Shown: one piece after another, positions 1-9,197 of the stretch
Layout of the letters: the number at the start of each line of letters is the position of its first letter
Position numbering within the stretch: position 1 is the stretch's first letter
From: Harmothoe impar
Lineage: Eukaryota > Annelida > Polychaeta > Phyllodocida > Polynoidae
Reading direction: 5' to 3'
Assembly: GCA_947462335.1 (NCBI GenBank)
Contig: OX381720.1
Coordinates: 65,369,946 to 65,433,945 of the forward strand
Length of the DNA stretch: 64,000 bases
Notes under the pieces: generated by a model
What the model saw: only the letters and a program-made list of their open reading frames with translations
What the model was told of the DNA's origin: nothing
Database searches by the model: none
Program-made: the position numbers and the translations under genes

Positions 1-15
1 TCTTTCTTGGACTCA
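1..15 (-). CDS. 5' end of a second copy of the unknown gene at 5060-5842 (partial)
   Basis: The minus strand starts ATG AGT CCA AGA AAG, giving MSPRK, identical to the first five codons of the gene at 5060. It then leaves the window. Upstream of this ATG the two copies differ in reading frame, while MSPRK is kept. That is weak support for this methionine as the true start in both copies. Whether the rest is intact cannot be seen. Confidence 0.4.
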
Positions 16-391
16 TTTGGAGAGTTTCGATGCTCTGTAGCGTCGACACTTCGATAAGAAAAGAAGCTGTAAAGGTAGAAATAACCCTCATAACATGCTG
101 AGCGAGCGTGGAGTGGACGATGCTACGATGAGTGAGAGCAGCGTTTCACTCCTTATGTACCCTGTCCTAGATAATCCTCTTAAACAGCTGAAAAGACTCT
201 CTCAGTACAGAGTCTCTACTCAATTAAGTGATCTGTTAAGTAAGTTTTCACATGCTACTTGACTACTGCAGGGGGGTTTAGACTTAAGCAGCTTAGTGCA
301 CACACGTGTCTGTTAGAAAGCTACCTGCACACCTGTCTTCCTTTTTCACTAGTATTTACCCCTTGCCGACTAATAAGGCACCTATACACGT
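1..391. repeat. Inverted-repeat arm, partner at 4704-5075
   Basis: Read on the minus strand, this stretch matches 4704-5075 closely, with small indels. Position 1 pairs with about 5075 and position 391 with about 4704. The match is still running at the left edge, so the arm continues outside the window. It includes the presumed start of a second copy of the gene at 5060-5842, pointing off the edge. The two arms bracket the death-domain gene and polymerase remnant, so the left part of this element has been rearranged as an inverted duplication. Confidence 0.85.
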
Positions 392-411
392 GTCAGCCTC
401 CTTATATACGT

Positions 412-560
412 CATTCTTCCTCTCGAGAGGAAGAAGTGTGTCTCTTCGTTTTTTTTGTTTAAGAAGTGAGGGTCTTTAAGATCACGTGCCTGGAAGCGAC
501 TTGATGAAGCAAGTGACTAGAAGCAACGACGTCACATGCTTTTAATGAGGTGATCAGCTG
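412..560. repeat. Truncated inner end of the left terminal inverted repeat, with CTCGAG hairpin
   Basis: A 22-bp palindrome centred on CTCGAG (414-435) is followed by AAGTGTGTCTCTT and a T-rich run, then a stretch resembling 16375-16440 of the other element. There the same palindrome is 42 bp long (16333-16374). Here the left arm is cut short and replaced by the inverted-repeat arm ending near 391. This is the inner boundary of a left TIR whose outer part has been lost. Confidence 0.7.
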
Positions 561-705
561 TGACTGGCGGCGGCGGCGGCGGTGGCAGCGACGGTGGTGC
601 TGGTGGTGGTGGTAGTAGACGTTACTGTGGTCAAAGGTGCTATGGTTTTTTTCCAACAGAAATCAGAGCTTTTATACAGAGGGAGTTTAATCCTATTTCC
701 AACAG

Positions 706-1261
706 CACCCCAGCTGTCCAGCAGCCGCTCCGCTCCGTAAGAGCTGCTTAAGAGCTTAGATGACGAGGAGCGTGTCATCATCATCTTTGGTGGCCAGCTG
801 AAAATGGTGTTTTTTCTTTATCCATTAGCCTTACCTCCTACCCCCTACCTGAGGACGACTCTCTCCCCCTTTAGCATTCATTGTAACAAACGTCAGAGGT
901 CAGGTGAAAATCTGATTTTCATGCACAGCCTTAGTCAGCTGTCACTCCTATTGAACTAGCTAGCCGCCGCCGGCCAGTCTACTCACCCCAGCTGTCCAGC
1001 AGCCGCTCCGCTCCGTAAGAGCTTCTTAAGAGCTTAGATGCCGAGGGGTATGTCATCGCCATCTGTGGTGGCCAGCTGAAAATGGTGTTTTTTTTTCCTT
1101 ATCCATTAGCCTTACCTCCTACCCCCTACCTGAGGACAACTCTCTCCCCCTTTGGCATTCATTGTAACAAACGTCAGAGGTCAGGTGAAAATCGGATTTT
1201 CATGCACAGTCTTAGTCAGCTGTCACCCCTATTGAACTAGCCGGCCGCCGCCGGCCAGTCT
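706..1261. repeat. Tandem duplication of a 278-bp promoter unit
   Basis: The sequence from CACCCCAGCTGTCC at 706 recurs from 984 with few differences and ends in the same CCGGCCAGTCTACTCACC phrase. The homologous region of the other element (from about 17407) has only one copy, so the duplication is specific to this element. Confidence 0.9.
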
Positions 1262-1824
1262 ACTCACCACGGCAGGAGGCGGTGATTTTTTTTTGTTTTA
1301 CACTTAAGTCGCTCACCACATGCACACGACTCTACTCACAGACAGACACTCCCGTCTTAGGGGGTCCTGCTTCACACTACACGCCTCCTGTAGTTTTTTT
1401 GTATACACACTCTAAGCTCATGACTGCTTAATCCTTTATACAGCTAATGCGCGTTGAATTAGTACAGTCGGTACACCGCCCGCTCATGGCAGTCCATCTC
1501 TCAAAAAAAAAGAGGGAGGGGGGAAAGAGATCCAGCTGAAAACGTCATGACTTATGTCTTTTGTTTCTCTTTGGGAATGTCCGCCGGTCAGCTGGCGGCA
1601 GCAACTGCTTAATCCTTTATACAGCTAACGCACATTGAATTGCTGAACAAGGCAGTAAGTAGCTTAGCTCGTGTCAGTCGATCTCTCAAAGGGGAGGGGG
1701 AAAGGGATCCAGCTGAAAACATCATGCCTTATGACTTTTTGTTTCTCTTTGTGAATGGTCACCGGTCAGCCGGCGGGCAGCTGAAGAGAGCTGTAAGTAG
1801 CTTAGCTCTAGAAGCGAGAAGGCG

Positions 1825-1832
1825 TATATAAG
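1825..1832 (+). promoter_or_regulatory. TATA box of the death-domain gene
   Basis: TATATAAG lies 66 bp before the ATG at 1891. The same motif and the same 66-bp spacing occur at 18260 before the paralogue's ATG at 18326, and a TATA box lies 68 bp before the capsid ATG at 13083. A leader with TCACTCACTCAGTC and a good start context (CACCACCATGAG) follows. Confidence 0.75.
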
Positions 1833-1890
1833 AGGCCTGGAAACATCCGTTCACTCACTCAGTCTTTTGCTGCTCTCTACAGGCACCACC

Positions 1891-2350
1891 ATGAGCAAAA
1901 CACAACAACTACTGTCGTCCAAGGATCTAATCGAGTTCAAGAACAAGAAGAATACGCAGAACGGTGATCGTTTACTGTCAGCGTCTCCTCTTGCTACTGA
2001 AATTGAGACTACCGCCGCAACCGCTTGGTCTTATCACCCTCCCGCTGTAGCGAGCGCACACAGCAGTAGTAGCGACGTTGTTACACTCGCGACGGTTGTT
2101 GCTGCTGAGCACACTGCTGCCGCTACTGCTGCGCCTGCTGCGGCTGCTAGTGCTTGTGCTGCTAGTGCTGCTGCTACTGCTGCTGCTGCTGCTGTTGCTG
2201 CTGCCGCGCCTGTTACTGCTGTGCCTGCTGCTGCTGCTGCTGCTGCTGCTGCCACGCCTGTTACTGCTGCGCTTGCTGAGGCGGCTGTGCCTGCTGCTGC
2301 TGTGCCTGCTACTGCTGCGCCTGCTACTGCTGCACTTGCTAGCGCTGCGC

Positions 2351-2393
<43 letters not shown>

Positions 2394-3471
2394 GCCTGCT
2401 ACTGCTGCTGCTGCTACACCTCTTGCTGCGACTACCGCTACTAGTACTGACACGCAGTACGTTGCACAGAACTTCTCCACCGCTTCATCAACCGACGCCA
2501 TCAACGCTGCTCGCGCTGAGACTTACAGCTATTCGGACACTCAGCCCCAGCAGCGCGTAGTAGACATACATGTCCTAAAGCAACAGGGTGAAACAGAGAA
2601 CGACGCTGACGACGAGGCGTACGAGGAACCCGAAGGGTCACGGGCGCACAGTCCGTTTTTCGACCTCATTTCCACTGGTAGTGCGTCCGGTCCGTGGCGC
2701 CTGCCCTCACCAATACCTTACGAAGTCATGTGGTTGCCCTGTTCCGACAACGAGGCGTCTGATACCAGCGCAGACGCTGCTCCTGTTATTGGTTCTGCTG
2801 CAGTAGTACCTGTATCATCATACTTCAAAGCAGAGCCGTTAGGATACTTGTCAGACGCTATGCTACTGAAAATAAGTGGTAAGTTGCCGACATCAGATTA
2901 CATACGGTTAGGTTCATTCCTTGAAGTGAACTTGAAGGATATGGGATATCTCAGTTGTGAGACAAGTGTCATAACTCAAGCTAGAGAAATGTTCACTACT
3001 TGGTACCAGAAAAGTTGTACTAGTAGGTGGAAGGACCTAGCCACCGCCTTGGAAGAATCTTACCGTATGGACCTCATCAAATTCTCACGTGAGTACATGG
3101 ACAAGCATGACATGTGGGATGGCTTAGAGAGTGGAGACATGGAGTGGAAAGTGCAGAAATATTTTTCTCTTTTAGCTGAGCTCTGCCCTAGAGACTGGAA
3201 GACCATAGGGATCTACTTAGGGTTGACTTCTCATGAAGTAACTTCCATCTCTCAACCTGTGCCTTCTGACAGGACTGTGAAGAACCCTGTGTATGAAGTG
3301 CTGAAAGCTTGGAAGTACAACGAGACGTCTGAGCCTATGGCTCTGATGAAAGTGTTGGAAGACTACATGGGACGCGGCGACGTCGCAATGTATGTTCAAG
3401 GGTTGTATGCAGCTGTACCCAAAGAAATAAAAGTGAGCTGTGACACTCCAGTGTTGACGACTCTCGTCTGA
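1891..3471 (+). CDS. Poly-alanine protein with two C-terminal death domains, element-encoded
   Basis: Intact 526-residue reading frame. The start at 1891 was chosen for its CACCACCATGAG context, the TATA box 66 bp upstream and conservation with the paralogue at 18326. Residues about 1-65 are polar. Residues about 70-190 are an alanine-rich tract encoded by GCT/GCN repeats. Residues 190-310 are acidic and low-complexity. Two death domains follow, about 320-397 and 427-500. The second shows the typical DWKTIGIYLGLT helix start, then VLKAWK and a leucine-rich end. Death domains bind each other in apoptosis and innate-immune signalling, so a host-modulating adaptor role is inferred. The paralogue has the same N-terminal half but a different C-terminus. 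The gene lies inside a Polinton-like element, upstream of a decayed polymerase copy. Confidence 0.85.
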
Positions 3472-3637
3472 TCCCTGCAGTAAGATGGACATCTGTTGAA
3501 ATCGATCCTACACTACAGACGTCTTTCACTATGCTAATAGCATCGTGTGGTAAGAGGCGTCTAGTATTCGAAGTGATAAACAACGTTTATTTTTTTAATA
3601 TTTGGTAAATAAGTGAAAAAACAAAAAAAAGAAAAAC

Positions 3638-4703
3638 ATGCCGCAGGACGTTTGCGAAAAGTGTTTCAAAATTTTTAAAAGACCGTACAATCATGAGTGA
3701 CCCGTAGAAAAATGAAGAACGATACCTAAGTTTTGCCCTCTATGCAGCGATGTCGGCTAGCGTCGCATACGACTTTCCGGGGTAGGAAGGGCAGCGTACG
3801 TCAGAGAATCCGACGCAGATTCCGACCCCTTGTTAGACCGAGTTTAAAAATCACATAAACGAGAACGTCAAAGTCATCGAGAAAGCTGTGCTAGAAGTTT
3901 ACCGACCAACCTTAGCGAAGTTACATGTAGCGATAGGTGAAGCTCTCCTGCTAGAGGAAGCGACATTCACCCCTTCTCCAGGCGGCTTCGCTGCAGCTCA
4001 CACCAGACAACCGTTAGTTCAACTGAAGAAGCGGCTTCTGAGATACATCCGTCAAGCTCCAGTCGTACGCTTCAACTCGGAGAGTTACGACTTGAACCTG
4101 ATCAAAAAATACGCCTTCACTCGTTATTTGCCTCCGGAGACCGAAGAAACCAACAATTCAGCGTCATAAAGAGAAGCAATCAATAGTTGACGTAGTAGTC
4201 AACTTTTTTAGCACTTGGTTACAGCTACGCGAATTATTTGCGAGCTTTCACTACAACCGAAGAGAAAGGTTGCTTTACTTACGAATGGATGACGTATACC
4301 AAGAAACTAGTAAACAAAAAACCCCTGCCACCGAGATCGACTTTTGACAGCGACCTGACGGGCGTCAAAATGGCCGAAATCCGACTACGCCACATGTCAG
4401 AAAGTTTAGTATGACAAGAAGAAGCAAACTATGACAGATTACTCGATCCACTACAACAACGAAGACGTCAAATCTTTCATAGAAGCTTTTTGAAAAAATC
4501 ACGCTATTTTTTTCCAACATAGCAGCATTGTCATGTTGAAAGACGCCATCTCTCTCGCCAGTTTGACTTTACAAGACCTCTTCCAAAAAACCTATAAGCT
4601 GTGTTCACAACGTTCCCTCCGTTCGACGCCGTCCTCCACGCTCTGATCAAAGAAAATGTAGTCAGTGGTCCTTCCATCATCTTCCATAGATTTCACGAGA
4701 AAG
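3638..4703 (+). pseudogene. polB: Decayed protein-primed type-B DNA polymerase copy
   Basis: The ATG at 3638 opens a zinc-finger start (CEKCFKIFKRPYNHE) nearly identical to the gene at 20206. Stop codons appear within the first thirty codons and several frameshifts follow. Relative to the other copy, about 824 bp is missing: position 3750 jumps from the zinc-finger region (about 20317) to about 21142 in the exonuclease region. Alignment with the other copy runs on to the CACGAGAA region near 4700, where the inverted-repeat arm begins. Dead copy of the replication gene of a Polinton/adintovirus-like element. Confidence 0.85.
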
Positions 4704-5075
4704 AGTGTACAGGTGTCTTATAAGTCGGCAGAGGGTGAATACTAGTGAAAAAAAGGAAGGCGCGTGTGCAAGTAGCTTTTTCTAACAGACATGTGTGTGA
4801 ACTAAGCTGCTTAAGTCTAAACCCACCTGCGGTAGAAGCTCTGTACTTAGAGAGTCTTTTCAGCCGTTTAAGAGGCTTATCTAGGACAGGGTACATAAGG
4901 AGTGAAACGCCCCTGTCACCAGTCACACTTTCTCCACCCGCCCTTCATCTTCGTAGCATCGTCCACTCTACGCTCGCTCAGCACGTTACGATGGTTAGTT
5001 CTGCTATTTTCTTTGTTTATGAAAGTGTTGACGCTACAGAGCATCGAAACCCTCTCGAAATGAGTCCAAGAAAGA
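4704..5075. repeat. Inverted-repeat arm, partner at 1-391
   Basis: Reverse-complement match to 1-391. It begins at the point where polymerase similarity ends and runs into the first codons of the gene at 5060. It probably contains that gene's promoter and 5' leader, since both copies keep the same spacing. Confidence 0.85.
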
Positions 5076-5842
5076 AAAAGCAACTCCCACTTGAAGCAAG
5101 AAGAGAAACGGTGCCCTATGATGCATGTGAGGTAAAGAAACATTGGAAGGACGTCACCAAGGAGCAATGGATAGAAGCATGCTTCAACTTCATCGGAACA
5201 GTAGTTTCATTTGGACAGAGGGAGAAGATTTTGTTAGAGCTATTTTTCTTAGCTCCGTATACTTGGCCTGACTGTGGTGAAATTCCTTCAAGTTTGTCAG
5301 TCTTCGCCATACAAGTTATCAACTCCTTGAAGGAGCTTCGATATATGCAAGGCACTCAGGAGGAGATTGTCAAGAAAATGACGGAATTCGAAACAGGCGA
5401 AGACACAATATGGTGCGAGGAGACGACATATGCGGACGATGATCTGGAGTCCATCATTTGTAGTCCGTTGGAACATTATGTTAAAGACTTTGAGGACATG
5501 CTAGACAGCACTGAGATGAACCCGAAAGAGAGATCCCTTACTGCACAGAAAGAGGCCGAAGCTGTGTTGGAAAAGCACAAGTTTGGTCAAGGATTCACTC
5601 TTCAAAGCAGCTGTGTGAGTGTGATAAAAAGTCTTGTGTTGAAACATTCAGACATGAAGTTTTCGCGTGCTGTCGACACACTTCCTTTGCCTGAACTGAT
5701 GATGAACATGATCGACCCTATGGTACCAACACGTTTCGAGTCTGCCAATTGTCCCATGTATAAAATGGTTTCAAGTTTTGCCCGTGGCCGATGGCTAAAC
5801 GATCCACTGAAGTCAGAAAACCTCCTTGATTTAATCAATTGA
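5060..5842 (+). CDS. Unrecognised 260-residue protein of a Polinton-like element
   Basis: Open frame from MSPRKKKQLP to LLDLIN. The frame is open further upstream, with ATGs at 4745 and 4991. The ATG at 5060 is preferred because the inverted copy at 1-15 keeps MSPRK while the codons before it diverge. The protein is mixed charged and hydrophobic, with a basic start (PRKKK), a hydrophobic stretch near residues 48-95, an acidic middle, and no signal peptide or clear membrane segment. I do not recognise a family. It lies between the decayed polymerase and the right TIR, a position typical of accessory cargo. A second copy appears to lie beyond the left edge. Confidence 0.6.
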   Translation: MSPRKKKQLPLEARRETVPYDACEVKKHWKDVTKEQWIEACFNFIGTVVSFGQREKILLELFFLAPYTWPDCGEIPSSLSVFAIQVINSLKELRYMQGTQEEIVKKMTEFETGEDTIWCEETTYADDDLESIICSPLEHYVKDFEDMLDSTEMNPKERSLTAQKEAEAVLEKHKFGQGFTLQSSCVSVIKSLVLKHSDMKFSRAVDTLPLPELMMNMIDPMVPTRFESANCPMYKMVSSFARGRWLNDPLKSENLLDLIN

Positions 5843-6115
5843 CTAAATGTATTTTCTCATACTAGTATTAGTAGCATTAGTAATAGCGGCTACTCAGTCT
5901 CGTGCAGCACAAGCAGCAGTATCTGTCAGCGGCATCCGTGACATCGTCAGCAGCAGCAGCAGCAGCTGCACAAGCAAAAGACAAACACCGTAGTCTCCTC
6001 ATCCAGACCTCCGCTAGTAGCGCTCTATAAGCGCAAGCAGTAGCTGTGAACCCCCTCCTCCCGCCGTACACACAGGTAAATATCAGAGTCGGCCAATGTC
6101 GCCAATACTACTCTC
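5843..6115. other. Intergenic, CAG-rich, no gene seen
   Basis: Contains a short CAG/GCAGCAG microsatellite (about 5951-5970). The alanine-rich reading on the minus strand is explained by that repeat. No promoter or RNA gene was recognised. Confidence 0.5.
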
Positions 6116-6432
6116 ATACAAGGGTCAGGCGCTGCTGACCTATAATAGATGAGTCAAGGACTATTCTACTGAGGGTCGGGCTACGCCGGAAATTCAATAA
6201 CAAGCTGGACTTTGGCAAATTTGCTTGAAAGTCTGGCCAGCAAGAGTCCGGCATACTCTCCCAAGAGTTCAGCATTGCCAGACTATGGCATGAGGATCCC
6301 GCATGGTCAGACTTTCAAAAGCAAGTTTGCCAAACTCCAGCTTTTTATTGAATGTCCGGCGTAGCCTGACCCTCACTAGAATAGCCCTTGACCCATCTAT
6401 TATAGGCCAGCCGTGCCTGACCTTTGTCTGAA
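6116..6432. mobile_element. Foldback/MITE-like insertion with about 100-bp inverted repeats
   Basis: The left part (AAGGGTCAGGC, CCTATAATAGATGAGTCAAGG and the following about 80 bp) is the reverse complement of the right part (about 6330-6432), with scattered mismatches. The centre encodes nothing. No clear target duplication was found, so the superfamily is unknown. It sits between the unknown gene and the small frame at 6648. Confidence 0.75.
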
Positions 6433-6634
6433 GGTAGAATTAGCGCTATTGGGTGCCTCTGATGTTTGCCTGTGTGTAGTCAAACCTCGCCTGAGAGAGA
6501 CATACTTCAGAAAGAAAAGAAAGCGGCGTGAGAAGGTGACGGGATCCCAAGTGTCAACCCTAAGACTTACATTTGCTACGATCAAATCAGCGGCACCGGT
6601 GAAAGAAAATCTCAAAAAAAGTGTACAGAAGTAG
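6433..6634 (+). pseudogene. Basic open-frame fragment next to the foldback element
   Basis: A short open frame rich in Arg/Lys (a KKRKRRE-like patch near 6515) continues out of the foldback element and ends at 6634. It may be the remains of a gene interrupted by that insertion. No family recognised; chance cannot be excluded. Confidence 0.25.
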
Positions 6635-6647
6635 GCGTCTTCTTAAA

Positions 6648-6836
6648 ATGTTTTCGAAAACGAAAAACTCTCCTTGCGGTAAATATAAATTTCAAAAGTG
6701 GTACGAACCAAAAATGGCCACTTACACCATAGAGAAAGATGACGTGCGCTACTTGTATTATAAGCGTCGCGTGCATTCTAACGGTGTGACAACGAGTCCT
6801 TTAAAATATGAAAAAAGTGTGTTATTGATTGATTGA
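6648..6836 (+). CDS. Small basic protein, unknown
   Basis: ATG at 6648 gives 62 residues, rich in Lys, Tyr and Ser, ending in SVLLID. It is the last frame before the right TIR and is followed by an A-rich stretch with AATAAA-like words (about 6882-6905) that could serve as a polyadenylation signal. No domain recognised. It may be a real late gene or a chance frame. Confidence 0.3.
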   Translation: MFSKTKNSPCGKYKFQKWYEPKMATYTIEKDDVRYLYYKRRVHSNGVTTSPLKYEKSVLLID

Positions 6837-6894
6837 GCGCATCTTTTCAAAAATAGAGTGTTATTAGAATTGAAAAAAAGAAAATAAAAAAATA

Positions 6895-7591
6895 AAATAA
6901 AATTATTGTTGTGTTTATTTTCATACGTCTTCTTTTATTAGTAAGTAAAACAAATATAACAATTAACTAGCGTGTCCTCTTAAAGTGACACTTCCTCCGG
7001 TCGCTGCTGAATCGTCTAATTAAGGTATGTGTCGTCGTCACTTCTAGTCACGTGACTCATCAGGTCACTTCCGGTCGCGTGATCCTAAAATCGATCACTT
7101 CCTAAACAAAATTAAATTAAGAGACACATTTCTTCATGACCCAACCAATCAGAGGTCTCCATTTGACCAGAAGTAGGCCCCTCATTTGCATAAATGGGTC
7201 ACTTCCGGTGTACCAGCCAATCAGAAGCCTCTAACTAAGTCAAGGTCGCTTGACGTCACTTCCGGTATGCCCTTATATGTACATGTGAAGGTCACATGAC
7301 GTCACTTCCGGTATGCCCTTATATGGGCGTGTGACGTCACATGACGTCACTTCCGGTATGCCCTTATATGGGCGTGTGACGTCACTTCCGGTCAAATGGA
7401 AGCCTCTGATTGGCTGAGTCATGACCTTGACCTCTAACTAGGTCAAGGTCACGTGACGTCACTTCCGGTATGCCCTTATATGGGCATGTGACGTCACTTC
7501 CGGTCAAATGGAGGCCTCTGATTGGCTGCATGTCGATTGAGTAATAAACAGTACTTAACTATAGTCCCGTTCCGATACATACTATACTACT
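6895..7591. repeat. Right terminal inverted repeat of the left Polinton-like element
   Basis: The inner part (6895-7000) is the reverse complement of 16420-16521. The outer part holds CCAAT boxes (AGCCAATCAGAGG type), TGACGTCA and CACTTCCGGT repeats, and the end reads GTCCCGTTCCGATACAT...ATACTACT at 7591. The end matches the right end at 23276. Compared with the element at 15492, the G-rich tract and hairpin are missing here. The element ends inside a LINE reverse transcriptase (KAFDT follows directly). Confidence 0.9.
7317..7483. promoter_or_regulatory. Three perfect CArG boxes next to ETS and CRE motifs in the TIR
   Basis: CCTTATATGG occurs at 7317-7326, 7362-7371 and 7474-7483. Each is preceded by CACTTCCGGTATG and is near TGACGTCA. 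CC(A/T)6GG is the serum response factor consensus, ACCGGAAGT the ETS/GABP type, and TGACGTCA the CRE. The unit is tandemly repeated. Function is inferred from motifs only. Confidence 0.6.
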
Positions 7592-7594
7592 TAA

Positions 7595-9147
7595 AGCATT
7601 TGATACAGTATCCCAGCCCCTACTATTAAATAAACTAAAAAATTTAGATCTTAGTAATAAAACATGTTTGTAGCGCCAGAGCTATCCTTTTAACAGAAAT
7701 CAAAAAGTCTTTGCAAATAACAAATTGTCCCAATTAAAAGTAATTAAGTATGGAGTCCCCCAGGGGTCTATATTAGGCCCAATACGATTTACATTATATA
7801 TATATAAATTCCCTCCCGAGTTGTGCCCATAACCGTCAGACATTTTTATATGCTGACGATGCTGTAATCTCCTCTTCTAATTTACAAACACTTGTGGATA
7901 GTGCTAAGAGCATAGAGTCCTGGTGCGCAAAGAACCTTCTGACCATAAATTAGGATAAAACCAAATGGATGGCCATTGGTTTCAATGATCAGAAATTGGA
8001 GGAACTAAGCTTGAGAAGGTATCTGTTTTTAACTATCTAGGTATAATGTTAAATGATAAGCTGGACTTTAGCAGCCATGAGGATAAGGTATATAACAATA
8101 TATTAGGTAAGCTGCATCAATTTGGAAATATACGTACATATTTGGACATCCCTGATGCATTAACTATATATAAAACTATGATCCTCCCTTTGATGGATTA
8201 TATGGATATTTTATGGGACAAGCATACTGTAGCCTTCTCTCTTAGGTTTCAGCTGCTACAAAACAGGGCGCTGAAAATAGTATATAAAGTTAGACTTGGT
8301 CCTAACCCTCTGTATAACACAGATCAGCTCCATGAGATGAGCAATTGTAAGTCTCTTAGAGACAGAAGGAATATTCACTTATTTTTGCCTTTAATTTGCA
8401 ATATAAACCTAATATTGTAGACCAAAGGTATGCAAACACACAATACAATACGGGATTAAGATACATTCAGATATTTACTAGAAATCCTGTGATTTTTAAT
8501 TGTTTCTTTGAGAGGGCAATACGCCATTGGAACAAACTTAAACCCGATATAACCAAACTGCCCTCATTGAAACTATTTAAACTCAAAATAAAGAAAACTC
8601 ATCCCCAGTGCTATATGATAAACCCTGATATACAATATTAGGTGGTAAACACCACCTACTCCATTCTCTCTTTTCACCCCTTATTTTTATCTATTATTTC
8701 TATATCCTGCTCAGTTAAAGTAGATACAATAAATGTGAGTTCCAATGGAGAGACAACCCTCCCATATGTGTGATCCTTGTCAAGTATGTTATTTATAAAG
8801 TGTATTGTATATCTGATTACCTCTGGCGACAGACCTGCTGAGAGTAGTGCTATTAACTAGTTTTAAGACATAAGACGACACCACAAAACCCCCCCAGCCC
8901 CCCATCGCCCTCTACCCAACCCCTATATGGCATAAAAAGGGTAATATATAAACAGACAACGATGGTCATAATACAGACTGTTCATCATCATTACACATAA
9001 TTTGAAGAATCTAGTTAGTCAGGCATTAGAGAAGGACCGGATGGAGGATCAGCGTACTGCTGTAATCCGGATATCGGCTGTATACTATCTAGTATACTAT
9101 GCTGTATAATGCCTTAATAAAAATCTATTAAAAAAAAATAAAAAAAA
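7595..9147 (+). pseudogene. Decayed LINE reverse transcriptase, 5' side cut by the Polinton end
   Basis: Starts with the RT motif KAFDTV, followed by GVPQGSILGP near 7752, a YADD-type box near 7850 (frame-shifted) and the RT C-terminal region in two open pieces at 8046-8420 and 8396-8641. Several stops and frameshifts are present. After 8641 comes a non-coding tail with a GGTGGT/ACCACC hairpin and a terminal A-rich run at about 9110-9147. Jockey/CR1-like non-LTR class is the best guess. The 5' half is missing because the Polinton end at 7591 abuts it. Confidence 0.8.
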
Positions 9148-9197
9148 TTTTAGTTTCCCGTCAATCCTCTGTCGAAAGACAACATGTGCCGGTAAGA

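Larger units (their letters stand above)
554..1890. promoter_or_regulatory. Upstream region of the death-domain gene, with tandem repeats and CAGCTG motifs
   Basis: This region is homologous to 17263-18325, which separates two divergent genes in the other element. The GGC/GGT-rich leader and the minus-oriented TATA-like TGTATAAAAGC (about 671-681) of a leftward gene remain, but that gene is gone. A 278-bp unit is tandemly repeated at 706-983 and 984-1261. A second unit of about 181 bp starting TTAATCCTTTATACAGC occurs at 1428 and 1609. The E-box core CAGCTG appears about eleven times by eye, several followed by an ACGTCATG-like site. A plus-strand TATA box closes the region. Confidence 0.7.

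Noticed and set aside
2034..2504. Long alanine-rich frame on the minus strand and leucine-rich frame at 2078-2560
   Set aside because: Both are translations of the GCT/CTG repeat in other frames of the poly-alanine gene.
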